DNA of 16,170 bases, taken from NCBI GenBank assembly GCA_050633165.1, contig JBOEFZ010000026.1, forward strand, positions 1 to 16,170. Reading direction: 5' to 3'. Below, in pieces: positions 1-6,310 of this stretch. The translations under genes were made by a program, and so were the position numbers. The notes under the pieces are model-generated. The model did no database searches, was not told where the DNA came from, and was given only the letters and a program-made list of their open reading frames with translations. The DNA is from TMED27 sp050633165 (GTDB lineage Bacteria; Pseudomonadota; Alphaproteobacteria; Micavibrionales; Micavibrionaceae). The first letter of the stretch is position 1. Each line of letters begins with the position of its first letter.

Positions 1-19
1 AGATGTGTATAAGAGACAG
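1..19. other. Nextera/Tn5 mosaic-end adapter remnant (artifact)
   Basis: The first 19 bases, AGATGTGTATAAGAGACAG, are exactly the Tn5 mosaic end used in Nextera library adapters. They are not part of the genome. The reading frame of recG runs to the base immediately after it, so the adapter marks the contig edge. Any reading frame starting in it on the plus strand (the typical MCIRDR translation) is spurious. Confidence 0.95.
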
Positions 20-2011
20 GTCTTTATCGATAATCAGGCGGGCGTCGTCGCGGGCGGCTTTTAGGAGGTCGGCGTGGATGGTTAGGTCGGCGAGGCGGAA
101 TTTGGGGAGGCCGCTTTGTTTGACGCCCAATATGTCGCCGCCGCCACGTAGCTCTAGATCCTTTTCCGAGATGAGGAAGCCGTCTTCAGTTTCGCGCATG
201 ATGCGCAGGCGTTCTTTGGCGGTTTCGCCTAAAGGACCGGAATAGACCAAGAAGCAGAAGCTTTGATCGCCGCCGCGCCCGACGCGTCCGCGGAGTTGGT
301 GGAGCTGGGAGAGGCCGAAGCGTTCGGCGTGTTCGATGATCATTATTGTGGCTTCGGGGACGTTTACGCCGACTTCGATGACGGTGGTGGCGACGAGGAT
401 GTCGAGGTCGCCGCGTGCGAATTTTTGCATCACTTCGTCCTTTTCATCGCCTTTCATGCGTCCGTGGACGAGGCCGACACGATCGCCGAAGATGTGTTTT
501 AGGATGTCGTAGCGTTCTTCGGCGGCGGCGAGGTCGATTAGCTCGGATTCTTCGACGAGGGGGCAAACCCAGTAGATGCGGTTGCCATCAGCGATTTTGC
601 GGGAGAGGCCGTCGACCATGTTTTCGAGCTTGTCTTGGGAGACGAGGAGCGTTTCGACGGGTTTTCGTCCGGGGGGCTTTTCGTCTAATCGGCTGACATC
701 CATATCGCCATATGCGGTGAGGGTCAGGGTGCGCGGAATGGGGGTTGCGGTCATGACAAGTACGTCTGTGCCCCGTCCTTTGCTTGAGAGTTGTAGGCGT
801 TGGTGGACGCCGAAGCGGTGTTGTTCATCGATGACGGCAAGGCCTAAATCGGCGAATTTTACGGTGTCTTGGAAAATGGCGTGTGTGCCGATGATGATTT
901 GGGCTGTGCCATCTGCGATTTGGGCTAGGATGGCGTTTCGTCCTGCGCCTTTGTCGCGTCCGGTTAATGTGACGGCGGTGATGCCGCAGGCTTTGAGGAG
1001 CGGGGCGAGGGTTTCGGCGTGTTGGCGGGCGAGGATTTCGGTGGGTGCCATGATGGCGGCTTGTGCGCCGGTTTCGACGGCGGCGAGCATGGCGAGGGCG
1101 GCTACTATGGTTTTTCCCGCTCCGACATCCCCTTGGAGGAGGCGGAGCATTTTGGCGGGCTCGCGCATGTCGGTGTCGATTTCCTTTAGGCTGCGTTCTT
1201 GTGCGCCGGTGAGGGCGAAGGGGAGAGCGGCGCGGAGTTTTTTGCGGAGGTTCCCATCGCCGGCGAAGCTGCGTCCGTTGATTTTGCGGGTGCGGTGGCG
1301 GACGAGGGCGAGGGTGAGCTGGTTGGCGAGGAGCTCGTCATAGGCGAGGCGGGTGCGCAGCGGACTTTCGGGGCGGAGGGCGGTTTCGTCTTCGGGGGTG
1401 TGGATGGCGTGGATGGCTTCGTTCCACTCGCCCCAGTTTTCCTGTTTTTTGTAGGCGGGGTCTTGCCATTCTTCTAGCTCAGGGATGAGGGTGAGCGCTC
1501 CTTTTATGGCTTTTCCCAATGTTTTGTTCGTGATTCCGGCAGTGAGGGGGTAGATCGGTTCAACGGTCATCAGGGTTTCGCGTTCTTCGGGGGGGGCAAA
1601 ATCGGGGTGAACGATTTGCGGGATGCCGTTGTAATATTCGACTTTGCCGCTGATGATGCGTTTTTCACCGGAGGGGAGTTCTTTGTTCAGCCATTCGGGG
1701 TGGGCGCGGAAGAAGATGAGGTTTAGGGTGCCTGTCTCATCGCTGCATTCAATGCGATAGGGGCGGCCGCGTGCGGATGGGGCGGCGTGGCGGCCGATGG
1801 TGACCTCCATGGTGGCGATACGTCCGTTCGGGGTTTCGCTGATTTTGGGGCTAAAGCGGCGATCGATGAAATCAGCCGGAAGATGCATGAGGAGGTCGAG
1901 CACTTTTGGTCCGCCGATGAGTTTTTCCATCAGGGCGGCGTTTTTCGGTCCAACACCGGGGAGAGTGGTGAGGGCGCGGAATAGCGGGTCTAGTGCGAAA
2001 GGGCGTGCCAT
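20..2011 (-). CDS. recG: ATP-dependent DNA helicase RecG, 3' end missing at contig edge
   Basis: RecG is the double-stranded DNA translocase that remodels stalled replication forks and branch-migrates recombination intermediates. Translation from ATG at 2011 gives 664 codons up to the adapter. The N-terminus has the wedge-domain opening LPGVGPKNAALMEKL and a hydrophobic LLMHLPADFIDR, typical of RecG. Walker A GDVGAGKT is at residues 294-301, followed by the motif Ia-like APTEILARQH. The RecG-specific DEQHRF box is at residues 395-400. The visible end, DLLKAARDDARLIIDKD, matches the region shortly before the normal C-terminus, so about 25-30 residues are lost; RecG is usually near 690 residues. 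There is no clear Shine-Dalgarno sequence before the start, but no better in-frame start is seen upstream. It is divergent from the DUF465 gene. Identification is secure; only the 3' end is incomplete, for assembly reasons. Confidence 0.95.
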
Positions 2012-2319
2012 GGGAATTGTTTAGCATGAAAAGGTTTTTTGCAAAACAGTGGGTGGCAGGTTGTGTGTTCATTAATTTTTAAAGTTTTCCGTATTATAAT
2101 TAAGGATTGGAATATGAAGCGGTTTCGGGGTGATTCGCGGTTGTTAGCGGTGAATTTTTTGCATTTTAGCACTTTAAGATAAATGTCTAAAGCTCTCCGT
2201 TTAAAGTAATATTTGTTCGCATTGAAATATGTTTTTGAAATTATTTTGCTTTTAGGCGGTTTTTGGTCTAGGCTGTTTTTATTCCAAAGTGATCATGACA
2301 ACAACGTAGGGAGATGCAT
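2012..2319. other. AT-rich divergent intergenic region between recG and the DUF465 gene
   Basis: These 308 bases contain no convincing reading frame and are much more AT-rich than the flanking genes. They must hold the promoters for recG (minus) and the DUF465 gene (plus). The palindromic ATTATAAT at 2093-2100 offers a TATAAT -10 on both strands, but I see no good -35 partner at proper spacing for either direction, so no promoter is called. No repeat or RNA gene was recognised here. Confidence 0.4.
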
Positions 2320-2511
2320 ATGGCATTATCTGCATTACAATCATCACAGGATGCGCGGCTTATGGCGCTTCGTCAAAAACATGCGAAATTATCGGAAACG
2401 GTCGAGCGGGAGCAGCGAAGCCCCGGGAGCATGGATGCTGATTTACGGTTTTTGAAACGTCAAAAATTGATGCTGAAAGAACAAATTGAAGGAATTCGCG
2501 CGCGTGCTTAA
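2320..2511 (+). CDS. DUF465/YdcH-family small protein
   Basis: A 63-residue protein (MALSALQSSQDARLMALRQK...) that reads as one amphipathic alpha-helical hairpin. The conserved elements of the DUF465 (YdcH) family are visible: ALRQKHAKLSETVEREQ in the first half and LKRQKLMLKEQIEGIR at the end. The family is common in alpha- and gammaproteobacteria and has no firm function; it is cytosolic and probably oligomeric. I chose the ATG at 2320 because AGGGAG at 2308-2313 sits 6 bases before it; the ATG at 2314 is directly abutted by that Shine-Dalgarno and is an unlikely start. It appears monocistronic and is followed by a structured 3' region and terminator. Confidence 0.8.
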   Translation: MALSALQSSQDARLMALRQKHAKLSETVEREQRSPGSMDADLRFLKRQKLMLKEQIEGIRARA

Positions 2512-2526
2512 AAGGCGCGGCGCGGT

Positions 2527-2662
2527 TAGGTAGTTGAGGCCTAAAAATCTCAACTGTTGCCCTGGGGTGAAATCCCTCAGGACTTTGAGACCCCGGTTTC
2601 CTAGTTGGGGATATAAAAGCAAGAACGGCTGGAATGAGGTTTACCCTCTCCAGCCGTTTTTT
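2527..2662 (+). ncRNA. Candidate structured RNA or structured 3' UTR downstream of the DUF465 gene
   Basis: Three consecutive hairpins precede an intrinsic terminator on the plus strand. Hairpin 1 pairs AGTTGAG (2532-2538) with CTCAACT (2549-2555). Hairpin 2 pairs CCTGGGG (2561-2567) with CCC-T-CAGG (2574-2581), with one bulged base and a TGAAAT loop. Hairpin 3 pairs CCCC (2591-2594) with GGGG (2607-2610). The terminator stem follows. No protein frame is seen. It could be a 3'-derived small RNA released from the DUF465 transcript, an independently transcribed RNA, or simply a structured UTR. I do not recognise a known family and there is no clear promoter, so confidence is low. Confidence 0.3.
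2624..2662 (+). terminator. Rho-independent terminator
   Basis: The stem AACGGCTGGA (2624-2633) pairs perfectly with TCCAGCCGTT (2649-2658). An inner GAGG/CCTC pairing (2636-2639 with 2645-2648) extends the hairpin, and a run of six T occupies 2657-2662. It terminates plus-strand transcription after the DUF465 gene. It lies between convergent genes, but the minus-strand side has only a weak T-rich tract, so it is mainly a plus-strand terminator. Confidence 0.9.
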
Positions 2663-2678
2663 ATGGTTTGCGGTGATG

Positions 2679-3383
2679 TTAACCTGCGCTGTCGTTGTTG
2701 TCTGTGGACAGGAAGTTCGAGAAGTCGAAGCCGCCGCCGCCGGATTGGGCGTTGGTGTCTTCGTCGTCTTGGGTGGCTTGGTACTCTGCCTGTTGTTGGG
2801 CGAGGCGCTCGGCGCGGACTTCTTCGGGGTCTTTGCCTTGGGCTTTTAGGCCTTTATCAACGGCCTTTTCGTATTCCACATATGTACATAGGCCAAGATC
2901 CGCAGGGTGGCGGGGTTTTAGGTTTGGTGTGTTGGGGTGTGAGCGATCGCGAACTTTTTCGATGGTTGGCTTTGTTGTACCGACGAGTTTGCAGATTTGT
3001 GCGTCGCTGATTTCCGTGTTGTGTTTGAGGATGTAGGCAATTGCATCGGGTTTGTCGCCGCGTTTTGATACGGGGGTGTAGCGCGGCCCCTTGGAGCGTG
3101 ATTTAACGCTTGGGAGGGCGGTTTTGGAGATTACGAGTTTTGCCTCGGGATCGGCTTCGCAGCGATTTAGTTCTTCTTGGGTGATTTCGCTGTGCTTGAT
3201 CGGGTCGCGACCAACGATGCCACGACCGACATCGCCATCGGCGAGGGCTTCGACTTCGACGACGTTGACGCCGGTGAAGTCGGCGATTTGCTTAAATGTT
3301 AAAACTGAATTTTCAATGAGCCACATTGTGGTGGCCTTTGGCATTAAAAGGGTTCCGTTTAAATCTTCGGCGCGTGCAGCCAT
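2679..3383 (-). CDS. DUF1013 family protein (putative HTH-type regulator)
   Basis: A 234-residue soluble protein that I recognise as DUF1013 (COG3820), a family restricted largely to alphaproteobacteria and without an established biochemical role that I can state. The family hallmarks are LMPKATTMWLIENSVLTFKQ (residues 13-32), the GIVGRDPI segment near 55-62, KGPRYTPVSKRGDKPDAIAY (98-117), and a second helix-turn-helix-like stretch, ISDAQICKLVGTTKPTIEKV (125-144). Residues 26-45 also look like a helix-turn-helix, so DNA binding is a reasonable inference. The C-terminal 45 residues are Q-, D- and G-rich and probably disordered. The start is supported by GGAG 8 bases upstream of the ATG. It is divergent from DUF1192-guaC. 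Confidence 0.85.
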   Translation of the reverse strand: MAARAEDLNGTLLMPKATTMWLIENSVLTFKQIADFTGVNVVEVEALADGDVGRGIVGRDPIKHSEITQEELNRCEADPEAKLVISKTALPSVKSRSKGPRYTPVSKRGDKPDAIAYILKHNTEISDAQICKLVGTTKPTIEKVRDRSHPNTPNLKPRHPADLGLCTYVEYEKAVDKGLKAQGKDPEEVRAERLAQQQAEYQATQDDEDTNAQSGGGGFDFSNFLSTDNNDSAG

Positions 3384-3435
3384 TGTGTTTTCTCCATATG
3401 TCTTTGTTTCGTCCCGTGGGGTTAGCCTCGGGTCC

Positions 3436-3457
3436 GACTTTAAAAAGTAGTAAAGTC
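3436..3457. promoter_or_regulatory. Palindromic operator-like site in the DUF1013/DUF1192 divergent region
   Basis: GACTTTA (3436-3442) and TAAAGTC (3451-3457) form a perfect 7-bp inverted repeat with an 8-base spacer, roughly midway in the 166-bp gap between two divergent genes. The placement suits a dimeric regulator site or a small hairpin in the leader. The DUF1013 product itself, having HTH-like segments, is one candidate binder. This is inference only; no known operator consensus was recognised. Confidence 0.25.
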
Positions 3458-3494
3458 AGGGAATAGGGTTTTTTATAGGGGAAGTGTGAAGGAA

Positions 3495-3557
3495 ATGCCA
3501 GAAAAAAATGTAATTGCGGGTGGGGCGGGAAATCCGTATCTTGGTTCGCATGTTTGA
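3495..3557 (+). CDS. Possible 20-codon leader ORF overlapping the DUF1192 start
   Basis: ATG at 3495 opens a 20-residue frame (MPEKNVIAGGAGNPYLGSHV) that stops at TGA 3555-3557, overlapping the DUF1192 start at 3550 by eight bases. GAAGGA lies at 3488-3493, very close to the ATG. DUF1192 has no obvious Shine-Dalgarno of its own, so translation of this leader could couple to it. The frame is short and could be chance; I give it low weight. Confidence 0.2.
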   Translation: MPEKNVIAGGAGNPYLGSHV

Positions 3558-3729
3558 TGATTTGCCCAAGCCGAAAACGGATGATGCTTTCCCCCGCGAT
3601 TTAGAAGACTTATCGATTGATGAGTTGGGGGATTATATTACGGATTTGAAGGCGGAGATTGCCCGTGTTGAGGGTGATATTGCGAAGAAAAAAGCGTCGC
3701 AGGATGCTGCGGCTTCTGTATTTAAATAA
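3550..3729 (+). CDS. DUF1192 family small protein
   Basis: A 59-residue acidic protein with the DUF1192 pattern: an N-terminal MFDDLPKP-type segment, PRDLEDLSIDELGDYITDLK, then a coiled-coil helix EIARVEGDIAKKKASQDAAA and an aromatic end (SVFK). Members are small alphaproteobacterial proteins of unknown function. The ATG at 3550 is chosen because family members start with a MFDD/MDED-like segment; the longer frame upstream begins only with TTG and adds non-conserved residues. There is no clear Shine-Dalgarno in front of it. The gene ends 12 bases before guaC and is probably cotranscribed with it. Confidence 0.8.
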   Translation: MFDDLPKPKTDDAFPRDLEDLSIDELGDYITDLKAEIARVEGDIAKKKASQDAAASVFK

Positions 3730-3741
3730 GAGAGAGATATT

Positions 3742-4785
3742 ATGCGCATTGAGAATGAAGAGAAGCTGGATTTTAAGGATGTGTTGATCCGTCCAAAACG
3801 TTCAACGCTCAAGAGCCGGAGTGAGGTTGAGTTGCGCCGTGAATTTACGTTTAAGTGGAGCGGGAAGCAGTTTGACGGTGTGCCGATTATTGCGGCGAAT
3901 ATGGACGGGGTCGGGACGTTTGCAATGGCGGATGCGTTTGCGGCGGATGGGCATGGGCTTTCGGTTGCGCTGCATAAGCATTATGCGCTCAAGGATTTGC
4001 AGGGCTTTTATGCGAAATCGGGGCATGGGTCGGTTTGGTATTCGATTGGCATGGTTAAGGATGATGCGGAGAAGTTAGAGGCGTTTATTGCGGCGGGCGG
4101 GCAGCCGGATAAGATTTGTATTGATGTTGCAAATGGTTATAGCGAGCATTTCGTCTCTTACGTGAAGCAGATGCGGGAGAAGATGCCGGATGTAACGATT
4201 ATGGCGGGGAATGTTGTGACGGGCGAGATGGTGGAGGAGCTTATTTTGGCCGGTGTTGATGTCGTGAAGGTCGGGATTGGACCGGGGAGCGTTTGTACGA
4301 CGCGGAAGAAGACTGGCGTTGGGTATCCGCAGTTATCGGCGATTATTGAATGTGCGGATGCGGCGCATGGGCTGGGCGGGCTTGTTTGCGGGGATGGGGG
4401 GTGTACTGTGCCCGGGGATGTTGCCAAGGCATTTGCGGCGGGCGCGGATTTTGTGATGCTTGGCGGGATGCTGGCTGGGCATGATGAGAGTGAGCAGAAG
4501 GTTGTGAAGGAGAAGGGTGGTGAGAAGTTCTTGCAGTTTTACGGGATGAGCAGTGATACTGCGATGAAGAAGCATAAAGGCGGTGTTGCGGAATATCGCG
4601 CGAGTGAGGGGAAGACGGTTAAGATCCCCTATCGCGGGGCGGTGAATGCGACGTTGCAGGATATTTTGGGTGGTGTGCGTTCGACCTGTACCTATACTGG
4701 CGCGCGGCATTTGAAGGATTTGAGCAAATGCACGACATTTGTGCGGGTGACGCAGCAGCTCAACACAGTTTTTGGAAACGAGTAG
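3742..4785 (+). CDS. guaC: GMP reductase
   Basis: GuaC catalyses NADPH-dependent deamination of GMP to IMP with ammonia release, returning guanine nucleotides to the adenine branch. The 347-residue protein has the length and order of the E. coli-type enzyme: the N-terminal LDFKDVLIRPKRSTLKSRSE, IIAANMDGVGTF in the barrel, GPGSVCTTRKKTGVGYPQ with catalytic Cys185, the phosphate-binding DGGCTVPGDVAKAFAAGADF and MLGGMLAG, and FYGMSSDTAMKKH. The short insertion instead of a CBS pair separates it from IMP dehydrogenase (GuaB); the EYRASEGKTVKIPYRGAV segment fits GuaC. AGAGAGA lies just before the ATG. It follows DUF1192 by 12 bases. A 10-bp direct repeat follows its stop codon. High confidence. 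Confidence 0.95.
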   Translation: MRIENEEKLDFKDVLIRPKRSTLKSRSEVELRREFTFKWSGKQFDGVPIIAANMDGVGTFAMADAFAADGHGLSVALHKHYALKDLQGFYAKSGHGSVWYSIGMVKDDAEKLEAFIAAGGQPDKICIDVANGYSEHFVSYVKQMREKMPDVTIMAGNVVTGEMVEELILAGVDVVKVGIGPGSVCTTRKKTGVGYPQLSAIIECADAAHGLGGLVCGDGGCTVPGDVAKAFAAGADFVMLGGMLAGHDESEQKVVKEKGGEKFLQFYGMSSDTAMKKHKGGVAEYRASEGKTVKIPYRGAVNATLQDILGGVRSTCTYTGARHLKDLSKCTTFVRVTQQLNTVFGNE

Positions 4786-4787
4786 TT

Positions 4788-4812
4788 GCGTGGTTTAGGT
4801 GCGCGTGGTTTA
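4788..4812. repeat. 10-bp direct repeat GCGTGGTTTA, two copies
   Basis: GCGTGGTTTA occurs at 4788-4797 and again at 4803-4812, a 15-base period, just after the guaC stop codon. It may be a small local duplication in the spacer before the next gene. No function is apparent. Confidence 0.5.
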
Positions 4813-4842
4813 AAAGATAACGATTTATGAAAGGGTTTTATT

Positions 4843-5181
4843 ATGGATGAGATTGCAACACGGTTGAAGGATACTTCGGCGGAATGTTTGGCGGCGTTGG
4901 AGGCGTGGGAGAAGGATAAAAAGGATAGGGAGGCGCGTGAAGCGTTGAATGATTCTGTGCATGAGCTTCGTAAGGTTGCGTCTCGGTTGGAGATTGAAAT
5001 GGCGGTGAGTGAGCGTAACGAGATGGCACAAAAGCCTATTCCCGTGCCGGCGCATCGTGATGCGCGTAAGCGTGGCGGTGATGATAATCGCGGGAATCGT
5101 GCGCCAAAAGGTGATGGCGGTAGTGATAAGCCGCGTCAGCGTCGGAGCAGCCCGAAGAAGGCCGCAGGAGGCGAGGGGTAG
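4843..5181 (+). CDS. Small conserved-looking protein with basic disordered C-terminus, unknown function
   Basis: A 112-residue soluble protein. Residues 1-62 are charged and helical (coiled-coil like), containing SVHELRKVASRLEIEMAVSE; then comes a short hinge, AQKPIPVPAHRDARKRGG, and a tail of about 35 residues rich in R, K, G, D and P that is surely disordered and nucleic-acid-like in composition. I recall alphaproteobacterial hypothetical proteins with the same ELRKVASRLEIE and KP-PIP-HR-RRGG pattern, but no named family. It lies 57 bases after guaC on the same strand and may be cotranscribed. An A/G-rich tract (GAAAGGG) lies about 8 bases upstream of the ATG. The stop codon TAG overlaps the left edge of a 142-bp palindrome. 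Possible roles in binding RNA or DNA are inference from composition only. Confidence 0.65.
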   Translation: MDEIATRLKDTSAECLAALEAWEKDKKDREAREALNDSVHELRKVASRLEIEMAVSERNEMAQKPIPVPAHRDARKRGGDDNRGNRAPKGDGGSDKPRQRRSSPKKAAGGEG

Positions 5182-5321
5182 TCGTTCCACTTAAGAATGA
5201 TACAATGCCTGCAAAAGCAATGTTTCTGCGCTTCCGGTGCTCACGTACCAAATGTACGCTGCGCGCCGGTTCTCGAAACATCACTTTTTCGACGATTGTT
5301 TCATTCTTAATTAAAACGACT
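5180..5321. repeat. 142-bp imperfect palindrome (cruciform/long hairpin) between convergent genes
   Basis: Nested inverted repeats share one centre near 5250-5251: AGTCGTT (5180-5186) with AACGACT (5315-5321); TTAAGAATGATACAAT (5191-5206) with ATTGTTTCATTCTTAA (5295-5310), one mismatch in 16; ATGTTTC (5220-5226) with GAAACAT (5275-5281); CCGG (5234-5237) with CCGG (5266-5269); and CGTAC (5244-5248) with GTACG (5254-5258) around a CAAAT loop. It starts inside the stop codon of the upstream gene and ends 28 bases before the end of gloB. The core (GCTCACGTAC...GTACGCTGCGC) resembles hairpins I have seen dispersed in other proteobacterial genomes. It could be a bidirectional transcription barrier or a MITE/REP-like element; no transposase is nearby. 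Confidence 0.75.
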
Positions 5322-5349
5322 GCAGCTTTAGTCGTGTAATAGCGTGGAT

Positions 5350-6096
5350 TTAAAAATTGTCCTTACGTTTTCGAAGCGCCGCAAATTCTGCGGCGTTTTT
5401 TGTGTTTAGGAATGGGTTGGTGGATTTTTCGCTTGATAGGGTGAAGGGGATGGTTGGGTTTCCGGCGGCACGGGTGGCTTTGATTTGTTCATAGCGGGAT
5501 TGAAGGGCGGTGTTTTTTGGTGTTTGCGTTAGGCAAAATTCGGCGTTGGCGCGGGTGTATTCATGGCCGCAGTAGATTTTTGTGTCATCGGGGAGGGCGG
5601 CTAGTTTTTGTAAGGAGCTATGCATTTGCTCTGCTGTGCCGTCGAGGAGGCGTCCGCATCCAAACGCGAAGAGGGTGTCGCCGGAGAATAGGGTTTTGCT
5701 TTGTGGGAAGTGGAAGCAGAGATGTTCGGGTGTGTGACCGGGGGTGTGGAGGGTTTCGACAGGTTCGCCGCCGAATGTGAAGGTGTCGCCTTCCTTTAAT
5801 ATCCGTTCGAAGGGGAGGCTTACGCGGGTTTTGGCGGGGGCGTTATCGCGGCTAAGGCCGCGGTTTGCGCCGATGAGGGGGCATTGATGCCAATCCAGTA
5901 TATCGGGCACGCCGTCCATGTGATCCCAATGGTGGTGAGTGATGAGGATCATGTCTGGTTTTATATTGTGCGTTTCGCAATGGGTGATGATGGGGGTGGC
6001 TTGTCCGGGGTCTATGATGGCGGTGGTGCCGTCGTGGCCTTGGATGAGGTAGGCGTAGTTGTCGGATAGGATGGGAATCAGTGTGACGATAATCAT
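5350..6096 (-). CDS. gloB: Hydroxyacylglutathione hydrolase (glyoxalase II)
   Basis: GloB hydrolyses S-D-lactoylglutathione to D-lactate and glutathione, the second step of methylglyoxal detoxification, in the cytosol. The 248-residue metallo-beta-lactamase-fold protein has THHHWDH at residues 53-59 (binuclear metal site), further metal ligands His121 (TPGHT), Asp140 (SGDTLF) and His178 (CGHEYT), and the family-specific C-terminal end with NPTIPFTLSSEKSTNPFL (213-230). I start at ATG 6096, giving MIIVTLIPILSDNYAYLI, the normal glyoxalase II N-terminus; the longer frame needs a TTG start inside a repeat array at 6111-6134. A GGGA lies a few bases before this ATG. It is convergent with the plus-strand cluster across the palindrome. 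Confidence 0.93.
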   Translation of the reverse strand: MIIVTLIPILSDNYAYLIQGHDGTTAIIDPGQATPIITHCETHNIKPDMILITHHHWDHMDGVPDILDWHQCPLIGANRGLSRDNAPAKTRVSLPFERILKEGDTFTFGGEPVETLHTPGHTPEHLCFHFPQSKTLFSGDTLFAFGCGRLLDGTAEQMHSSLQKLAALPDDTKIYCGHEYTRANAEFCLTQTPKNTALQSRYEQIKATRAAGNPTIPFTLSSEKSTNPFLNTKNAAEFAALRKRKDNF

Positions 6097-6110
6097 GAAT
6101 CCCAGTGTAA

Positions 6111-6134
6111 ACGCGAAGACGCGAAGACGCAAAG
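6111..6134 (+). repeat. Octamer array (a): ACGCGAAG, ACGCGAAG, ACGCAAAG
   Basis: Three tandem 8-base units lie just upstream of the gloB start: ACGCGAAG (6111-6118), ACGCGAAG (6119-6126) and ACGCAAAG (6127-6134). They belong to the same style of array as those at 6209-6232, 15915-15938 and 16078-16104. I recall similar purine-rich short-unit arrays scattered in genomes of unrelated environmental bacteria; no function is established to my knowledge. Confidence 0.8.
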
Positions 6135-6208
6135 ATTACGGGTTTTTGTGGAAAGGCTGCGGCAAAGCCAAGGGGCTTGGGTTTTGTTGAGACGAGTATA
6201 TTTTTTGT

Positions 6209-6232
6209 ACGCGGAGGTACGGAGGAGCGGAG
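6209..6232 (+). repeat. Octamer array (b): ACGCGGAG, GTACGGAG, GAGCGGAG
   Basis: Three 8-base units, all ending in CGGAG: ACGCGGAG (6209-6216), GTACGGAG (6217-6224) and GAGCGGAG (6225-6232). The array is bracketed by an 8-bp inverted repeat, TTTTTGTA at 6202-6209 and TACAAAAA at 6250-6257. The units match those embedded in recO (15915-15938) closely: two of the three octamers are identical. Confidence 0.8.
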
Positions 6233-6310
6233 GGGCGTGCGGATTCGTATACAAAAAGCTTCGCAGATTCGTTGCTTCGCGTTTATGTGTTTATGCCTGC
6301 GGCGCTTTCT

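Larger units (their letters stand above)
6097..6310. other. Repeat-rich spacer between gloB and the methyltransferase gene
   Basis: About 214 bases with no credible gene. It holds octamer arrays at 6111-6134 and 6209-6232 and the inverted repeat TTTTTGTA (6202-6209)/TACAAAAA (6250-6257) around the second array. The gloB promoter, if gloB is not read through from the methyltransferase genes, would have to be here, but I cannot identify it. Confidence 0.6.

Noticed and set aside
3..245. Plus-strand frame starting in the first bases
   Set aside because: Its start lies in the sequencing adapter and the rest is antisense to recG.
576..1343. Long plus-strand frame of 255 codons opposite recG
   Set aside because: It lies entirely antisense to a well-supported helicase gene, and its protein is compositionally biased (R, S, A) without motifs. 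It is a by-product of the codon pattern on the opposite strand.
2093..2100. Promoter with TATAAT on both strands
   Set aside because: The palindromic ATTATAAT gives a -10 either way, but no -35 element at suitable spacing was found in either direction, and the region is AT-rich anyway.
4380..4420. G-quadruplex-forming runs in guaC
   Set aside because: G runs are common on the whole plus strand because of the strand bias, so a run of this kind is not notable by itself.
6097..6132. N-terminal extension of GloB
   Set aside because: It would require a TTG start within an octamer repeat array and adds 12 residues not seen in the family; the ATG at 6096 gives the standard N-terminus.
6111..6232. 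CRISPR array
   Set aside because: The units are only 8 bases, directly tandem, without spacers, and no cas genes are present.
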